Below, piece after piece: positions 6,744-14,453 of a stretch of DNA of 30,849 nt. The notes below the pieces were generated by a model. It made no database searches. It had not been told where the DNA came from and saw only the letters and a list, made by a program, of their open reading frames with translations. A program made the translations under genes and the position numbers. The stretch is from a virus: the IMG/VR virus record IMGVR_UViG_3300042691_036815, positions 1-30,849 of that record; one strand, 5' to 3'. Within the stretch, counting starts at the first letter, position 1. Every line of letters begins with the position of its first letter.

Positions 6744-7721
6744 ATGCAAAACGCAATAGTTACTGGAGTAATAGGACAAGACGGAAGTTATTTAGCTGAA
6801 TTGCTTCTTTCTGAGGGATATAATGTCACCGGAGTTTATCGAAGGATAAGTTCTGGCACAAATTATGATAATGTAAGTGAATGTTTATCTAATCCAAATT
6901 TTAATTTGATTGAAGGCGATATTTGCGATTCTGGATTTATGACTGGATTGGTTATTAATCAAAAGCCAGAATTATTTTTTAATTTAGCCGCGCAATCTCA
7001 TGTTGGGTATAGCTTTGAAACGCCAGCAGAAACATTTAGAGTAAATGCGGAAGCTGTTGTTGGTCAGTTGGATATCATAAGAAAGCACAGTCCCGAGACT
7101 CGCTTTTATCAGGCATCCACAAGTGAAATGTTTGGCGGTCTAAATTGTCCTGTAAATGGATATGATGAGTCATCCGCGTTTGGACCTAGAAGTCCTTATG
7201 CAGTTGCTAAAGTGGCCGCACATTACGCTGTGAATAACTACAGGGCAGCATACAACATTTATGCATGTTCAGGAATATTATTTAATCATTCATCCGTAAG
7301 AAGACCAAAAGATTTTGCTACAAGAAAGATTGTCGATGGTGTGGTTAGAGTGAAGAATGGATTACAGGAACATGTTCAAATGGGAAATCTTGCGGCATGT
7401 AGAGATGAAGGGCATTCAAGAGATTATGTAAAAGCGATGTATATGATGCTTCATAATGAAAATGGTCCTACGGATTATGTTGTGTCAACAGGCGTTACCG
7501 TTTCTATAGAAACAATGTTTAAGTATGTCTGTGAAGACCTTGCGGGGTTAAAGTTTGAAGATGTTTATCAGGTTAATCCTAAGTATATGAGGCCATCCGA
7601 AGTTCATTATTTAGTAGGTAATTCAAATAAAATAAAAGAAGAATTAGGCTGGGAACCAAATTATACTTGGAAAGATACATTGCGAGAAATGTACGAAAGT
7701 GACGTAAAGTCGGTTAGGTAA
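6744..7721 (+). CDS. gmd: GDP-mannose 4,6-dehydratase
   Basis: This 325-residue short-chain dehydrogenase/reductase family member matches GDP-mannose 4,6-dehydratase, which turns GDP-mannose into GDP-4-keto-6-deoxymannose in the cytoplasm using bound NADP. Evidence is the N-terminal TGVIGQDGSYLAE (7-19), characteristic of this enzyme, the active-site ASTSEMFG with T126 and E128, and Y152-x-x-x-K156. The later CRDEGHSRDYVKAM and C-terminal RPSEVHYLVGNSNKIKEELG segments are also typical. Length is slightly below the usual ~345-370 residues. It has its own promoter and starts the sugar cluster. No mannose activation genes are present, so host GDP-mannose would be the input. The product feeds fucose, rhamnose or perosamine routes; the downstream aminotransferase favours perosamine. 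Confidence 0.92.
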   Translation: MQNAIVTGVIGQDGSYLAELLLSEGYNVTGVYRRISSGTNYDNVSECLSNPNFNLIEGDICDSGFMTGLVINQKPELFFNLAAQSHVGYSFETPAETFRVNAEAVVGQLDIIRKHSPETRFYQASTSEMFGGLNCPVNGYDESSAFGPRSPYAVAKVAAHYAVNNYRAAYNIYACSGILFNHSSVRRPKDFATRKIVDGVVRVKNGLQEHVQMGNLAACRDEGHSRDYVKAMYMMLHNENGPTDYVVSTGVTVSIETMFKYVCEDLAGLKFEDVYQVNPKYMRPSEVHYLVGNSNKIKEELGWEPNYTWKDTLREMYESDVKSVR

Positions 7722-7726
7722 TAATT

Positions 7727-7807
7727 ATGCTTACTCCACCCATGGTTCTATTGATAGTGGTCGCTATTATCGTGATTTTTGCCATCGCTTGGTTAGAGCT
7801 TGAATAG
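7727..7807 (+). CDS. 26-residue single-span membrane micropeptide
   Basis: This tiny ORF starts five bases after the gmd stop, with AGG at 7716-7718 spaced eight bases before its ATG, a good ribosome binding site inside the end of gmd. It encodes MLTPPMV followed by an unbroken hydrophobic helix of about 17 residues (LLIVVAIIVIFAIAWL) and a short acidic tail ELE. It fits a single-pass inner-membrane peptide. The -35 box of the next promoter overlaps its end. Function is unknown; small phage membrane peptides often affect host lysis timing, exclusion or membrane enzymes, but nothing here picks between these. It could be a chance ORF, though the strong hydrophobicity and ribosome binding site argue against that. 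Confidence 0.55.
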   Translation: MLTPPMVLLIVVAIIVIFAIAWLELE

Positions 7808-7829
7808 TCATAGCCTATGATGCTATAGA
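7800..7829 (+). promoter_or_regulatory. Extended -10 promoter upstream of the ferritin-like gene
   Basis: TTGAAT (7800-7805), an 18-base spacer ending TGC, and TATAGA (7824-7829). The TGC before the -10 makes it an extended -10 type. The gene starts 64 bases further on, leaving a leader with AAGG near 7881 as ribosome binding site. Confidence 0.5.
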
Positions 7830-7893
7830 CTGATCATCGTGAGCTATCTACTCAATAACATTTCGACTAAACACGTAAATAAGGCAAATTAAA

Positions 7894-8373
7894 ATGTCAA
7901 ATATTCAATCATACTATAATACTTCATCCGACCAATATAATAATTTTTATATTCTTCTCACTTCGATAACAAGTGCTGAATATAATTTGTCTCACCAATA
8001 TAGAATGGTAGCCAAATTTCATTTGAGAAATCAAGAAATTATGCTATATGAAAAGTTTATTCTTGATATGGCCGATGAATCCCATGAACATTACTTGGAA
8101 ATGCTAAATTGGTGTTCATTAACATGGAATGGTGAGGGCTCTTATCTTCCGCAAATGTCTGTTGATTCAAATGCTTGGAGATTATCTCCTCGATCTGACG
8201 CTCATGAATATTTAGTGCAAATAATGAAAAGCGAAGAAGAAGTTTTGACAATGTATAAAACTTTAGCTAAACTGTGCCCCGAAGAAATGCAAGACTTTGT
8301 TGATTCCATGATCACAGAGGAATACAAACATATTCTTGAACTAAGAAGAATGACTAGAATTGCTTTTGTGTAA
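7894..8373 (+). CDS. Ferritin-like four-helix protein
   Basis: The 159-residue protein is almost all helix and shows a ferritin/rubrerythrin-like metal pattern: a Glu in SAEYNL near residue 28, DESHEHYLEML near 61-72, EEEV near 112, and EEYKH near 146-150 (an E-x-x-H). This is the spacing of a two-iron site in a four-helix bundle. The first helix pair has an atypical order (D-E-S-H-E-H) so the exact ligands are not certain. Ferritin-like proteins store or oxidise iron, or protect DNA, and some act as oxygenases on organic substrates. It lies between gmd and a glycosyltransferase with its own promoter, so it may either belong with the sugar genes or be an independent iron or stress gene. The downstream gene starts two bases after its stop, suggesting coupling. 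Confidence 0.6.
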   Translation: MSNIQSYYNTSSDQYNNFYILLTSITSAEYNLSHQYRMVAKFHLRNQEIMLYEKFILDMADESHEHYLEMLNWCSLTWNGEGSYLPQMSVDSNAWRLSPRSDAHEYLVQIMKSEEEVLTMYKTLAKLCPEEMQDFVDSMITEEYKHILELRRMTRIAFV

Positions 8374-8375
8374 TT

Positions 8376-9290
8376 ATGAAAAAAATACTTTGGATATCTG
8401 ATTATACTTCTTTAGATCATATAGGCGGCGCTGAACTAACAACGGATGCATATATAGAAACATTGAAGCATGTTGCTGTTGTTGAGCAAGTAAAGACACA
8501 TGCTTTAAATAGAAGTATGATTGATGCAGATTATGATCTTGTGATCATGGATTCAATGACAAATATAAGATCATTGATTATTTATGATATTATTAAGAAA
8601 TTTAAGTTTGTTTCTATTGAGTATGACTATAATAAAGTGTCTATGAACAGGCATGTTATGGATACCAATGAAATTAATCAATATTTGAATGGTGATTCTG
8701 AGTGGGCAATGTTTTACAAGACATTTTGGCAGCATCCAAATAGAGTTGCTACACTCTTTATGTCCGAAGGGCAGATGAATATTCATATTGAAAAATTTAA
8801 TGATGCCGGATTAGAAGTAGATAAAAATTCTTTAATTGTTATAGGAAGTAATTTCACAGATAATGCATATAATCTTATTGATAAATTGAACAAGAAAAGA
8901 GCCGAGTCCGAATCTTGGATAGAGAATGATTATTTGGTTTTTGATTCTTCAAATCCACTGAAGGGCAGAAAAGAAACGGTCGCTTATTGTGAAGAACATA
9001 AAATAAACTATCACTTATTTTCAAATTTATCTCCTAATCAATTGCTTAGGTTAATGAGCAAGTCAAAGGGGATTGTATATATGCCTACAATGCACGATAC
9101 ATGCCCTAGATTGCTTATAGAGGCAAAGATGCTGGGGTTGGATGTCGTAACCAACAACTACGTACAGAACGCAAATGAGGCATGGTTCAGAGATGGAGAT
9201 TCTTATTCAATTAAAAATTATCTTCTCAAGAATAAGCAATTATTTGCATTATTAATAAATCAATATATTGCGTATAACTCACTCACATGA
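8376..9290 (+). CDS. GT-B fold glycosyltransferase (GT4-like)
   Basis: The 304-residue protein has a GT-B layout: an N-terminal MKKILWISDYTSLDHIGGAE with a glycine-rich GGAE loop, a central linker NPLKGRKETVAYCEEH that resembles the start of the GT4 C-terminal domain, and the nucleotide-sugar region MPTMHDTCPRLLIEAKMLGL (E near 245 and 250s) followed by DVVTNN. Such enzymes move a sugar from a nucleotide donor to an acceptor. The protein is shorter than typical GT4 enzymes (~370). It begins two bases after the ferritin-like stop and overlaps the next glycosyltransferase by four bases (ATGA), so the two are likely translated together. The donor could be the GDP-sugar made by neighbouring genes; the acceptor is unknown. 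Confidence 0.78.
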   Translation: MKKILWISDYTSLDHIGGAELTTDAYIETLKHVAVVEQVKTHALNRSMIDADYDLVIMDSMTNIRSLIIYDIIKKFKFVSIEYDYNKVSMNRHVMDTNEINQYLNGDSEWAMFYKTFWQHPNRVATLFMSEGQMNIHIEKFNDAGLEVDKNSLIVIGSNFTDNAYNLIDKLNKKRAESESWIENDYLVFDSSNPLKGRKETVAYCEEHKINYHLFSNLSPNQLLRLMSKSKGIVYMPTMHDTCPRLLIEAKMLGLDVVTNNYVQNANEAWFRDGDSYSIKNYLLKNKQLFALLINQYIAYNSLT

Positions 9291-10102
9291 TAAGTTTTGC
9301 TGTTCACACATATAATGAAGCTGACGCATTAGATCGAATGATCTATAGTATCATGAAGATAAAGAATGAGAAGATAAACGAAATCTTCATTGTAGATCAT
9401 AGGTCTAGTGACCATACACAAGATGTCATAGCGAAGTATAAGGATTCTCATCCAAGAATAGAAATCAATTCATATTATGAAGAGAAAGATTTTGGCGGAG
9501 AATCTAAATTTACATTTGCAGATTTAAGAGATTTTACAATAAGAAATACAAAGAATGATTATGTCGTATTATCTGATTCTGATTTTATATATGGCCCTGG
9601 ATTTGATACGACAATAGAAATGGCGTGTAATGTATTTTTATCAAATCCATCTATGTATGCATTAACTTATGAAATTCCAATAATTAAACAACATGTTCAA
9701 TTTGAAAATTCAAGAATAAAATCTTATGGAGAGGATTCTTATGTTCATCCTCATGCAGCGAGAATCTTAAATAAAAACTTAGGAAAATATATGCAGAAAT
9801 ATATGGATGGCCTGATAGAATGGTTTTATCCAAATGATTACGAGTATCTTTATTTTAAATTAGATATTGGATCAGGTTCTGTGTTATCCATTGATATAAA
9901 AAATAATGATTATTCTAAAATGAGAAATAAAATGAATCATTTTCAAAAATTAATTGTAGACAATAATACATCTTCTAATTTTTTAGAATATCTTGATGAA
10001 AAAGATGACAATATTAATGAATATAATCACGGTCATGATATTAAAAAGATAAAACTTAATAGAGATTTCTATTATGTAGAAAATAAAAATTTAACATTAT
10101 AA
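9287..10102 (+). CDS. GT-A fold glycosyltransferase (family 2-like)
   Basis: This 271-residue protein starts with ISFAVHTYNEADALDRMI, the beta-strand plus loop that opens GT2 enzymes, followed by EIFIVDHRSSDHT and then VVLSDSDF, where D-S-D serves as the metal-binding DxD that holds the nucleotide sugar. The C-terminal ~90 residues are AT-rich, polar and charged, with HGHDIKK near the end. It overlaps the upstream GT-B gene by four bases. It probably acts in the same glycan pathway as the aminotransferase and acyltransferase that follow. Donor and acceptor cannot be read from the sequence. Confidence 0.82.
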   Translation: MISFAVHTYNEADALDRMIYSIMKIKNEKINEIFIVDHRSSDHTQDVIAKYKDSHPRIEINSYYEEKDFGGESKFTFADLRDFTIRNTKNDYVVLSDSDFIYGPGFDTTIEMACNVFLSNPSMYALTYEIPIIKQHVQFENSRIKSYGEDSYVHPHAARILNKNLGKYMQKYMDGLIEWFYPNDYEYLYFKLDIGSGSVLSIDIKNNDYSKMRNKMNHFQKLIVDNNTSSNFLEYLDEKDDNINEYNHGHDIKKIKLNRDFYYVENKNLTL

Positions 10103-10117
10103 AAATGGACAAAATAT

Positions 10118-10765
10118 ATGGCAAATGGTGTTTATAAAATAACTGAAGATTTTGAATCTGCATTGGGCAAATATACTGGCGCTCCATATGTAGTTACCGT
10201 AGATAATGCAAGTAATGGCTTGTTTCTTTGCTTAATGTATGAAAAAACAAAGGGTATGGAAATTACAATTCCATCCAGAACATATATGTCTGTCCCTTGC
10301 TCTATAATACATGCAGGAAGCAAGGTAAATTTTGAACAAGTAGAGGGCACAAAAATAAAAGGTGCATATCAGCTAAAGCCAACGAAAATATGGGATGCTG
10401 CATTATCTTTTACACATAATATGTATAAACCTGGAACGCATATGTGCATTTCATTTACAGGCCCAAGCAAACATTTCAAGTTAAGTAAGGGTGGGGCAAT
10501 ATTGACGGATGATTACCAGGCATATCTTTGGTTTAAGAGAGCTAGATTTTCTGGAAGAAGGGAATGCTCTTATTTTAATGATAACTTCGATATGATTGGG
10601 TGGAATTTCTATATGATGCCTGAGCTAGCCGCCAGGGGATTATTGCTTATAGACCAGTTTTATGATAGAGATACAGGGTTGCCATTAGATATGCCTGATC
10701 TAGAGCTTTCGTATCCAGATTTATCTAAGTATGAAGTTTATACAAAAGCAAATCGCGAAGATTAA
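10118..10765 (+). CDS. Compact DegT/DnrJ/EryC1-type sugar aminotransferase
   Basis: The protein matches the PLP-dependent sugar aminotransferase family (DegT/DnrJ/EryC1/StrS) but is only 215 residues against the usual ~370. Visible landmarks are FESALGKYTGAPYVVTVDNA at the substrate-entry region, IPSRTYMSVP, IWDAALSF with D93 in the place of the PLP ring-nitrogen partner, SFTGPSKHFKLSKGG with K118 as the likely Schiff-base lysine, and NFYMMPELAARGLL matching the YRMT..QAA..GL helix. The central linker and C-terminal small domain are reduced. With gmd upstream and an acyltransferase downstream, it may act as a PerA-like enzyme making GDP-perosamine from GDP-4-keto-6-deoxymannose with glutamate as amino donor. 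Another keto-sugar is possible. Activity of such a short form is not assured. Confidence 0.78.
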   Translation: MANGVYKITEDFESALGKYTGAPYVVTVDNASNGLFLCLMYEKTKGMEITIPSRTYMSVPCSIIHAGSKVNFEQVEGTKIKGAYQLKPTKIWDAALSFTHNMYKPGTHMCISFTGPSKHFKLSKGGAILTDDYQAYLWFKRARFSGRRECSYFNDNFDMIGWNFYMMPELAARGLLLIDQFYDRDTGLPLDMPDLELSYPDLSKYEVYTKANRED

Positions 10766-10767
10766 AT

Positions 10768-11367
10768 ATGAAAAAAAGATGTATAATAGGCCATGGGGCT
10801 TTTGCAAAAGAAGTGTATGCTTTATGCGAAGATGAATCTATAGAGTTTTTTGTAGATGACCATTTTATCGACAAAGATACTCCATGTTTCGTTGGGCCTA
10901 TATCTAATTTAGATTTAGACACTTATGAAATAGTCATAGCGATAGCCGATCCCTCATCAAGAAAAAAAATATCTGAAAAATTAGGTAATAATGCTAAGTA
11001 TTTCAATGTAATACATAAAAGTGTTATATTTTATGACAATAATCATATAATTGGTAACGGAAGTGTAATATGCCCAAATGTAGTTATATCCACAAATGTA
11101 GTGTTAGGAAAACATTCACACATATATATAGGTACAAACATAGGTCATGACTTTCTATCTGGTGATTATTTTACAACGGCAATGGGAGTTAATGTTGCAG
11201 GAAATGTAACTGTTGGTGATTGTGTTTACATGGGAAATAACTCTACCGTAAAGCAAAAAATAAATATATGTAGTAATGTTACGATAGGTCTTAATGCTGG
11301 CATCGTAAAAAACATAGAAAAAGAAGGAACTTACATAGGAACACCCGCAAAATGTCTCATCCCGTAA
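10768..11367 (+). CDS. NeuD/PglD/PerB-type sugar O/N-acyltransferase
   Basis: This 199-residue protein has the two-part layout of bacterial nucleotide-sugar acyltransferases. Residues ~1-75 form a small Rossmann-like domain (RCIIGHGAFAKEVYAL, then FFVDD) and ~85-199 are left-handed beta-helix hexapeptide repeats (IIGNGSVICPNVVISTNVVL, VAGNVTVGDCVYMGNNSTV). The GHDF segment supplies the likely catalytic His, as in PglD. The end, GTYIGTPAK, is typical. These enzymes use acetyl-CoA to acetylate an amino group on a nucleotide sugar. It starts two bases after the aminotransferase stop, the expected order for amination then N-acetylation, like perA-perB. It overlaps the next glycosyltransferase by 16 bases. 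Confidence 0.85.
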   Translation: MKKRCIIGHGAFAKEVYALCEDESIEFFVDDHFIDKDTPCFVGPISNLDLDTYEIVIAIADPSSRKKISEKLGNNAKYFNVIHKSVIFYDNNHIIGNGSVICPNVVISTNVVLGKHSHIYIGTNIGHDFLSGDYFTTAMGVNVAGNVTVGDCVYMGNNSTVKQKINICSNVTIGLNAGIVKNIEKEGTYIGTPAKCLIP

Positions 11368-12155
11368 TAAACATTTTTATTTCATTTCGATGTAATTACA
11401 AATACGTAAATGAGTGTTTATCTTCTTTATATGTTCAAAAAAATATAAATAGAGAATTAATTAAGTTATTTATATATGATGATTTAACTCCAAGGGAAGA
11501 TGATAGTTTTGAGTATAAGAAATATTCAAAATCTATTAATAGATTTTTGTCTTATTTTAATTATGAGTATCATTATAATGTTGATAATATTGCTAAATAC
11601 AATTTACATGGTATTTACGATATGTTTTCAAAAATAAATAAAAATGAAATAATTGCTTTTTTAGATGGTGATGACAAGTTAGTCGGAGAATATGTATTAG
11701 AAAAATACATTAAAGAATATGAAAAAGAAAATATAAAAATTGTCTTTGGTAATCCTTTTCCTGATATTTCATTCAATAATGTTCCGACGTATTCAAAGTT
11801 TGAATACAAAGATTTTTTATATCAGATAGTTAGAAATGTAAAATGGTTTTCATATCATATGAAAACAATAAAATCAGATCTTATATTAGATCATGATTAT
11901 GATATAGATTTATTCAAAATAAATGGAGAGCCGCTTATACCCATAGATCAGGCACTTTTTTACGAAATAATAGAGAAAAATAAAATAGATAAACACAATA
12001 TTTCTTATATAGAAGATTATAATTACTATTATAGAATATATGAAGGCAATAAATCCGAATCTTATATTAGAAAAATGCAAGAGCAAGAAATTATTATACG
12101 AAATAAACAAACAGACTATTATAAAAAATTAAATACAAATGAACACAACAAATGA
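11352..12155 (+). CDS. GT-A fold glycosyltransferase (family 2-like), AT-rich
   Basis: The 267-residue protein opens with VINIFISFRCNYKYVNECLS and LFIYDDLTPRED, then IIAFLDGDDKL, which supplies a D-x-D-D metal site. These are marks of GT2 glycosyltransferases. It overlaps the acyltransferase end by 16 bases and the following nuclease start by 17, so it belongs to a tightly packed unit. The base composition is visibly more AT-rich than the nuclease and GT-B genes after it, with many ATA, AAA and TTA codons. That may mean a separate origin. Substrates are unknown. Confidence 0.8.
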   Translation: MSHPVINIFISFRCNYKYVNECLSSLYVQKNINRELIKLFIYDDLTPREDDSFEYKKYSKSINRFLSYFNYEYHYNVDNIAKYNLHGIYDMFSKINKNEIIAFLDGDDKLVGEYVLEKYIKEYEKENIKIVFGNPFPDISFNNVPTYSKFEYKDFLYQIVRNVKWFSYHMKTIKSDLILDHDYDIDLFKINGEPLIPIDQALFYEIIEKNKIDKHNISYIEDYNYYYRIYEGNKSESYIRKMQEQEIIIRNKQTDYYKKLNTNEHNK

Positions 12156-13059
12156 AAATGAAGAGACACCATTAGAAGAAAATAATAATTCTCTAGAAAT
12201 ACAAAAAAAACATAAAATATCTTGGAGCCAATATCGCTTGTGGAAGAATTGCCCACATAAGCATTGGTTGATATACAGAGAAGACGAACCAAGAGATCCG
12301 CCAAGTAAATTTACTGATTATGGAACATGCATTCATAATACAGCGGAGGATTGGTTTAGAGAGATACAGTCTGGTTTAGTCCCTGACTTTGATATACCTC
12401 ATAGGTTCTTGATGCATTTCATGAACATTGCGATGCCTAACCAACTTAACAAGGTATATTCACCTTTACAGGCATTCAAGAAAGATGAGTTGGCTGAATG
12501 GGTAAGGGCAGGCAAAGAAAGCTGCATTGAACTAATTCAGTTTATAGAAAACAAATATCTTAAAAATGGATGGGAAGTTTTCTCTCCAGAACATGATCTA
12601 TTAACTCCTTTAGATGAAGAACATCATAAGGATTATTATTTCAATGGATTTGTTGACTTAATCTTAAGAAAGGGTGATAAATTTAAAATATTGGACTATA
12701 AGTCTTGCTCATGGGGATGGGGGAAAGACAAAACATCTGATCCTAATGTGATAGGGCAGGTACAAGCATATGCTCACTTTTTCTTTAAGCAACATCCTGA
12801 ATTAGTTAAAGATATTGAGAATATAGAAACTTCTTATATCTTAGTGAAAAGAACGGTGTCCACAGGATTTAGGATAGAAGAGCTAGGGGTTCAGGTCACG
12901 GATAGCGTAATAGAAGAAATTCTAAATAATTTTAGAAATATGATAGACCACTTAGAGAAAGGTACTCATCCTTATTGGGGTACAATTAATGGTGAGTGTT
13001 CATCTTATGGTGGATGTAAGTTTGCCGGAACTCCTAAATGTAAATTTGGTAGAAAATAA
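12139..13059 (+). CDS. Cas4/RecB-type PD-(D/E)XK nuclease with probable Fe-S cluster
   Basis: The 306-residue protein has the sequence order of the Cas4/AddB-like PD-(D/E)XK exonucleases: ISWSQYRLWKNCPHKHWL with C38, a GTCIHNTAEDWF helix with H66, NGFVDLIL with D173, KILDYKSCSWG with D186 and K188, and VIGQVQAYAHFF. Three C-terminal cysteines (C287, C293, C301) together with C38 match the four ligands of the 4Fe-4S cluster in this family. Such proteins are DNA exonucleases or end-processing nucleases in recombination; phage members may work with replication or host DNA breakdown. No CRISPR genes are nearby, so a Cas4 adaptation role is not implied. The 17-base overlap with the glycosyltransferase upstream suggests coupling. 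Confidence 0.85.
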   Translation: MNTTNENEETPLEENNNSLEIQKKHKISWSQYRLWKNCPHKHWLIYREDEPRDPPSKFTDYGTCIHNTAEDWFREIQSGLVPDFDIPHRFLMHFMNIAMPNQLNKVYSPLQAFKKDELAEWVRAGKESCIELIQFIENKYLKNGWEVFSPEHDLLTPLDEEHHKDYYFNGFVDLILRKGDKFKILDYKSCSWGWGKDKTSDPNVIGQVQAYAHFFFKQHPELVKDIENIETSYILVKRTVSTGFRIEELGVQVTDSVIEEILNNFRNMIDHLEKGTHPYWGTINGECSSYGGCKFAGTPKCKFGRK

Positions 13060-13073
13060 CATAGCATTTTCTA

Positions 13074-13102
13074 TTGAGTAGCTTCTATATCTGTGATATA
13101 TT
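13074..13102 (+). promoter_or_regulatory. Extended -10 promoter upstream of a GT-B gene
   Basis: TTGAGT (13074-13079), a 17-base spacer ending TGA, and TATATT (13097-13102), located 38 bases before the start at 13141. AAAGGTG at 13127-13133 then serves as ribosome binding site. Confidence 0.62.
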
Positions 13103-13140
13103 ATTGCCATTGGTTTCATGAAAATAAAAGGTGATAATAA

Positions 13141-14451
13141 ATGTCTCAAGAAAAAATAGAAGTTTCAATACAAAGACCTGTCGGGGCAGAAAAGAAAATA
13201 AGAATTCTTACTCTATCCGATACTCCACTTGCTACTTCCGGAATCGGAATACAGGCAAAGCAGCTTATTATGGGATTACTTGATACAGGTAGATATCAGG
13301 TTTTTTCTATTGGCGGTGCGGTTGCTCACCATGACTACAATCCCCAGGTAGTTACAGAATACAATGGCGATTGGGTTATTTTTCCAACAAAAGGGTTTGG
13401 TGATGATTCCAATGTTCATCAATGGCTAAGGCAGTTTAATCCTGATATTGTGCTTGCGTTTACCGATCCTAGATTCTTCATTCACTTATTTAAGACAGAA
13501 GATGAAATTAGGGATATGGCACCATTGATTCTATGGACTGTTTGGGATAATGAGCCTATGCCTCTCTATAATAAAGAGATGTATAGCTCTAGTGATGACA
13601 TTGTGTTTTTCTCTCGATATTCTTATGAATTCCATAAACCTATGCAAGATATTGTTGAGTGTAATTTTCATTGCTGTGCTCTTGCAAGAGAGAATGGCCT
13701 ATTCTTTCCTATGGAAGAATCAATGAGAAAACAAGCCAGAGCTAAAATATTTGGTGATAAAAATAAAACAAATACAAACTTTTTGTATGTATCAAGAAAT
13801 GCGCGAAGAAAAAGGCCGTCGGATATCTTAGTAGGCTTTCAGAAGTTCATCAATAGACTAACGCCTGAAGATAAAGCAAATAGCAAGCCAGTAATGATTA
13901 TGCATACAAATCCATTAGATCATGAAGGGCCGAATCTATTTGAAGTTGTAAATCTCTTAGGTCTTCAAGATTATGTCTTGTTTTCTAGCGCAAAGTCTAC
14001 AGATCAAGATATGAATATTCTCTATAATTCAGTAGACTGCACAATCAATGCTTCTATGAATGAGGGGTTTGGTATGTCTGTTCATGAGTCATTACTAGCG
14101 GGAACTCCCGTTATAGCAACGAGAACGGGCGGAATGACAGAACAAATGACAGATGGTGAAAATGTCTTTGGGATTATCATGGATCCTGACCAGAAAAATT
14201 TAGTAGGATCCCAGCTTGTTCCTTATATCTTTGAAGATCTTGCCTCGCCAGATACCATTGCGGATAGCCTAATGACAATGTATAGGATGCCAGCAGAAGA
14301 ACGAAGAAAGTTAGGTCTTATGGGTCAAGAGCATTTAGCAAAGAATAATAAAATGGAAGATATTATTACTTTCTGGGACTCTTTGCTCACAGAAAGAGTT
14401 AATGATTATAAGAATCCGGAAAGAGTTAGATACAATTTTAGAAAAATGTAA
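13141..14451 (+). CDS. GT-B fold glycosyltransferase (GT4-like), first of a pair
   Basis: The 436-residue protein is a clear GT4-type enzyme. The N-terminal domain has ILTLSDTPLATSGIGIQAKQ, with the glycine-rich donor/acceptor loop. The C-terminal Rossmann domain has YVSRNARRKRPSDILVGFQK, then NASMNEGFGMSVHESLLAGT with the E-x7-E motif and PVIATRTGG. A nearby promoter and a good ribosome binding site indicate a fresh transcript start. Codon choice is closer to the helicase and baseplate genes than to the AT-rich glycosyltransferase at 11352. The gene at 16466 is a second enzyme of the same broad type. Donor and acceptor are unknown; phage DNA, virion or host surface glycans are all possible. 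Confidence 0.88.
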   Translation: MSQEKIEVSIQRPVGAEKKIRILTLSDTPLATSGIGIQAKQLIMGLLDTGRYQVFSIGGAVAHHDYNPQVVTEYNGDWVIFPTKGFGDDSNVHQWLRQFNPDIVLAFTDPRFFIHLFKTEDEIRDMAPLILWTVWDNEPMPLYNKEMYSSSDDIVFFSRYSYEFHKPMQDIVECNFHCCALARENGLFFPMEESMRKQARAKIFGDKNKTNTNFLYVSRNARRKRPSDILVGFQKFINRLTPEDKANSKPVMIMHTNPLDHEGPNLFEVVNLLGLQDYVLFSSAKSTDQDMNILYNSVDCTINASMNEGFGMSVHESLLAGTPVIATRTGGMTEQMTDGENVFGIIMDPDQKNLVGSQLVPYIFEDLASPDTIADSLMTMYRMPAEERRKLGLMGQEHLAKNNKMEDIITFWDSLLTERVNDYKNPERVRYNFRKM

Positions 14452-14453
14452 TT

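Noticed and set aside
12139-13059. Cas4 as a sign of a phage CRISPR-Cas system
   Set aside because: No other cas gene and no repeat-spacer array are visible; Cas4/RecB-type nucleases are common in phages without CRISPR.
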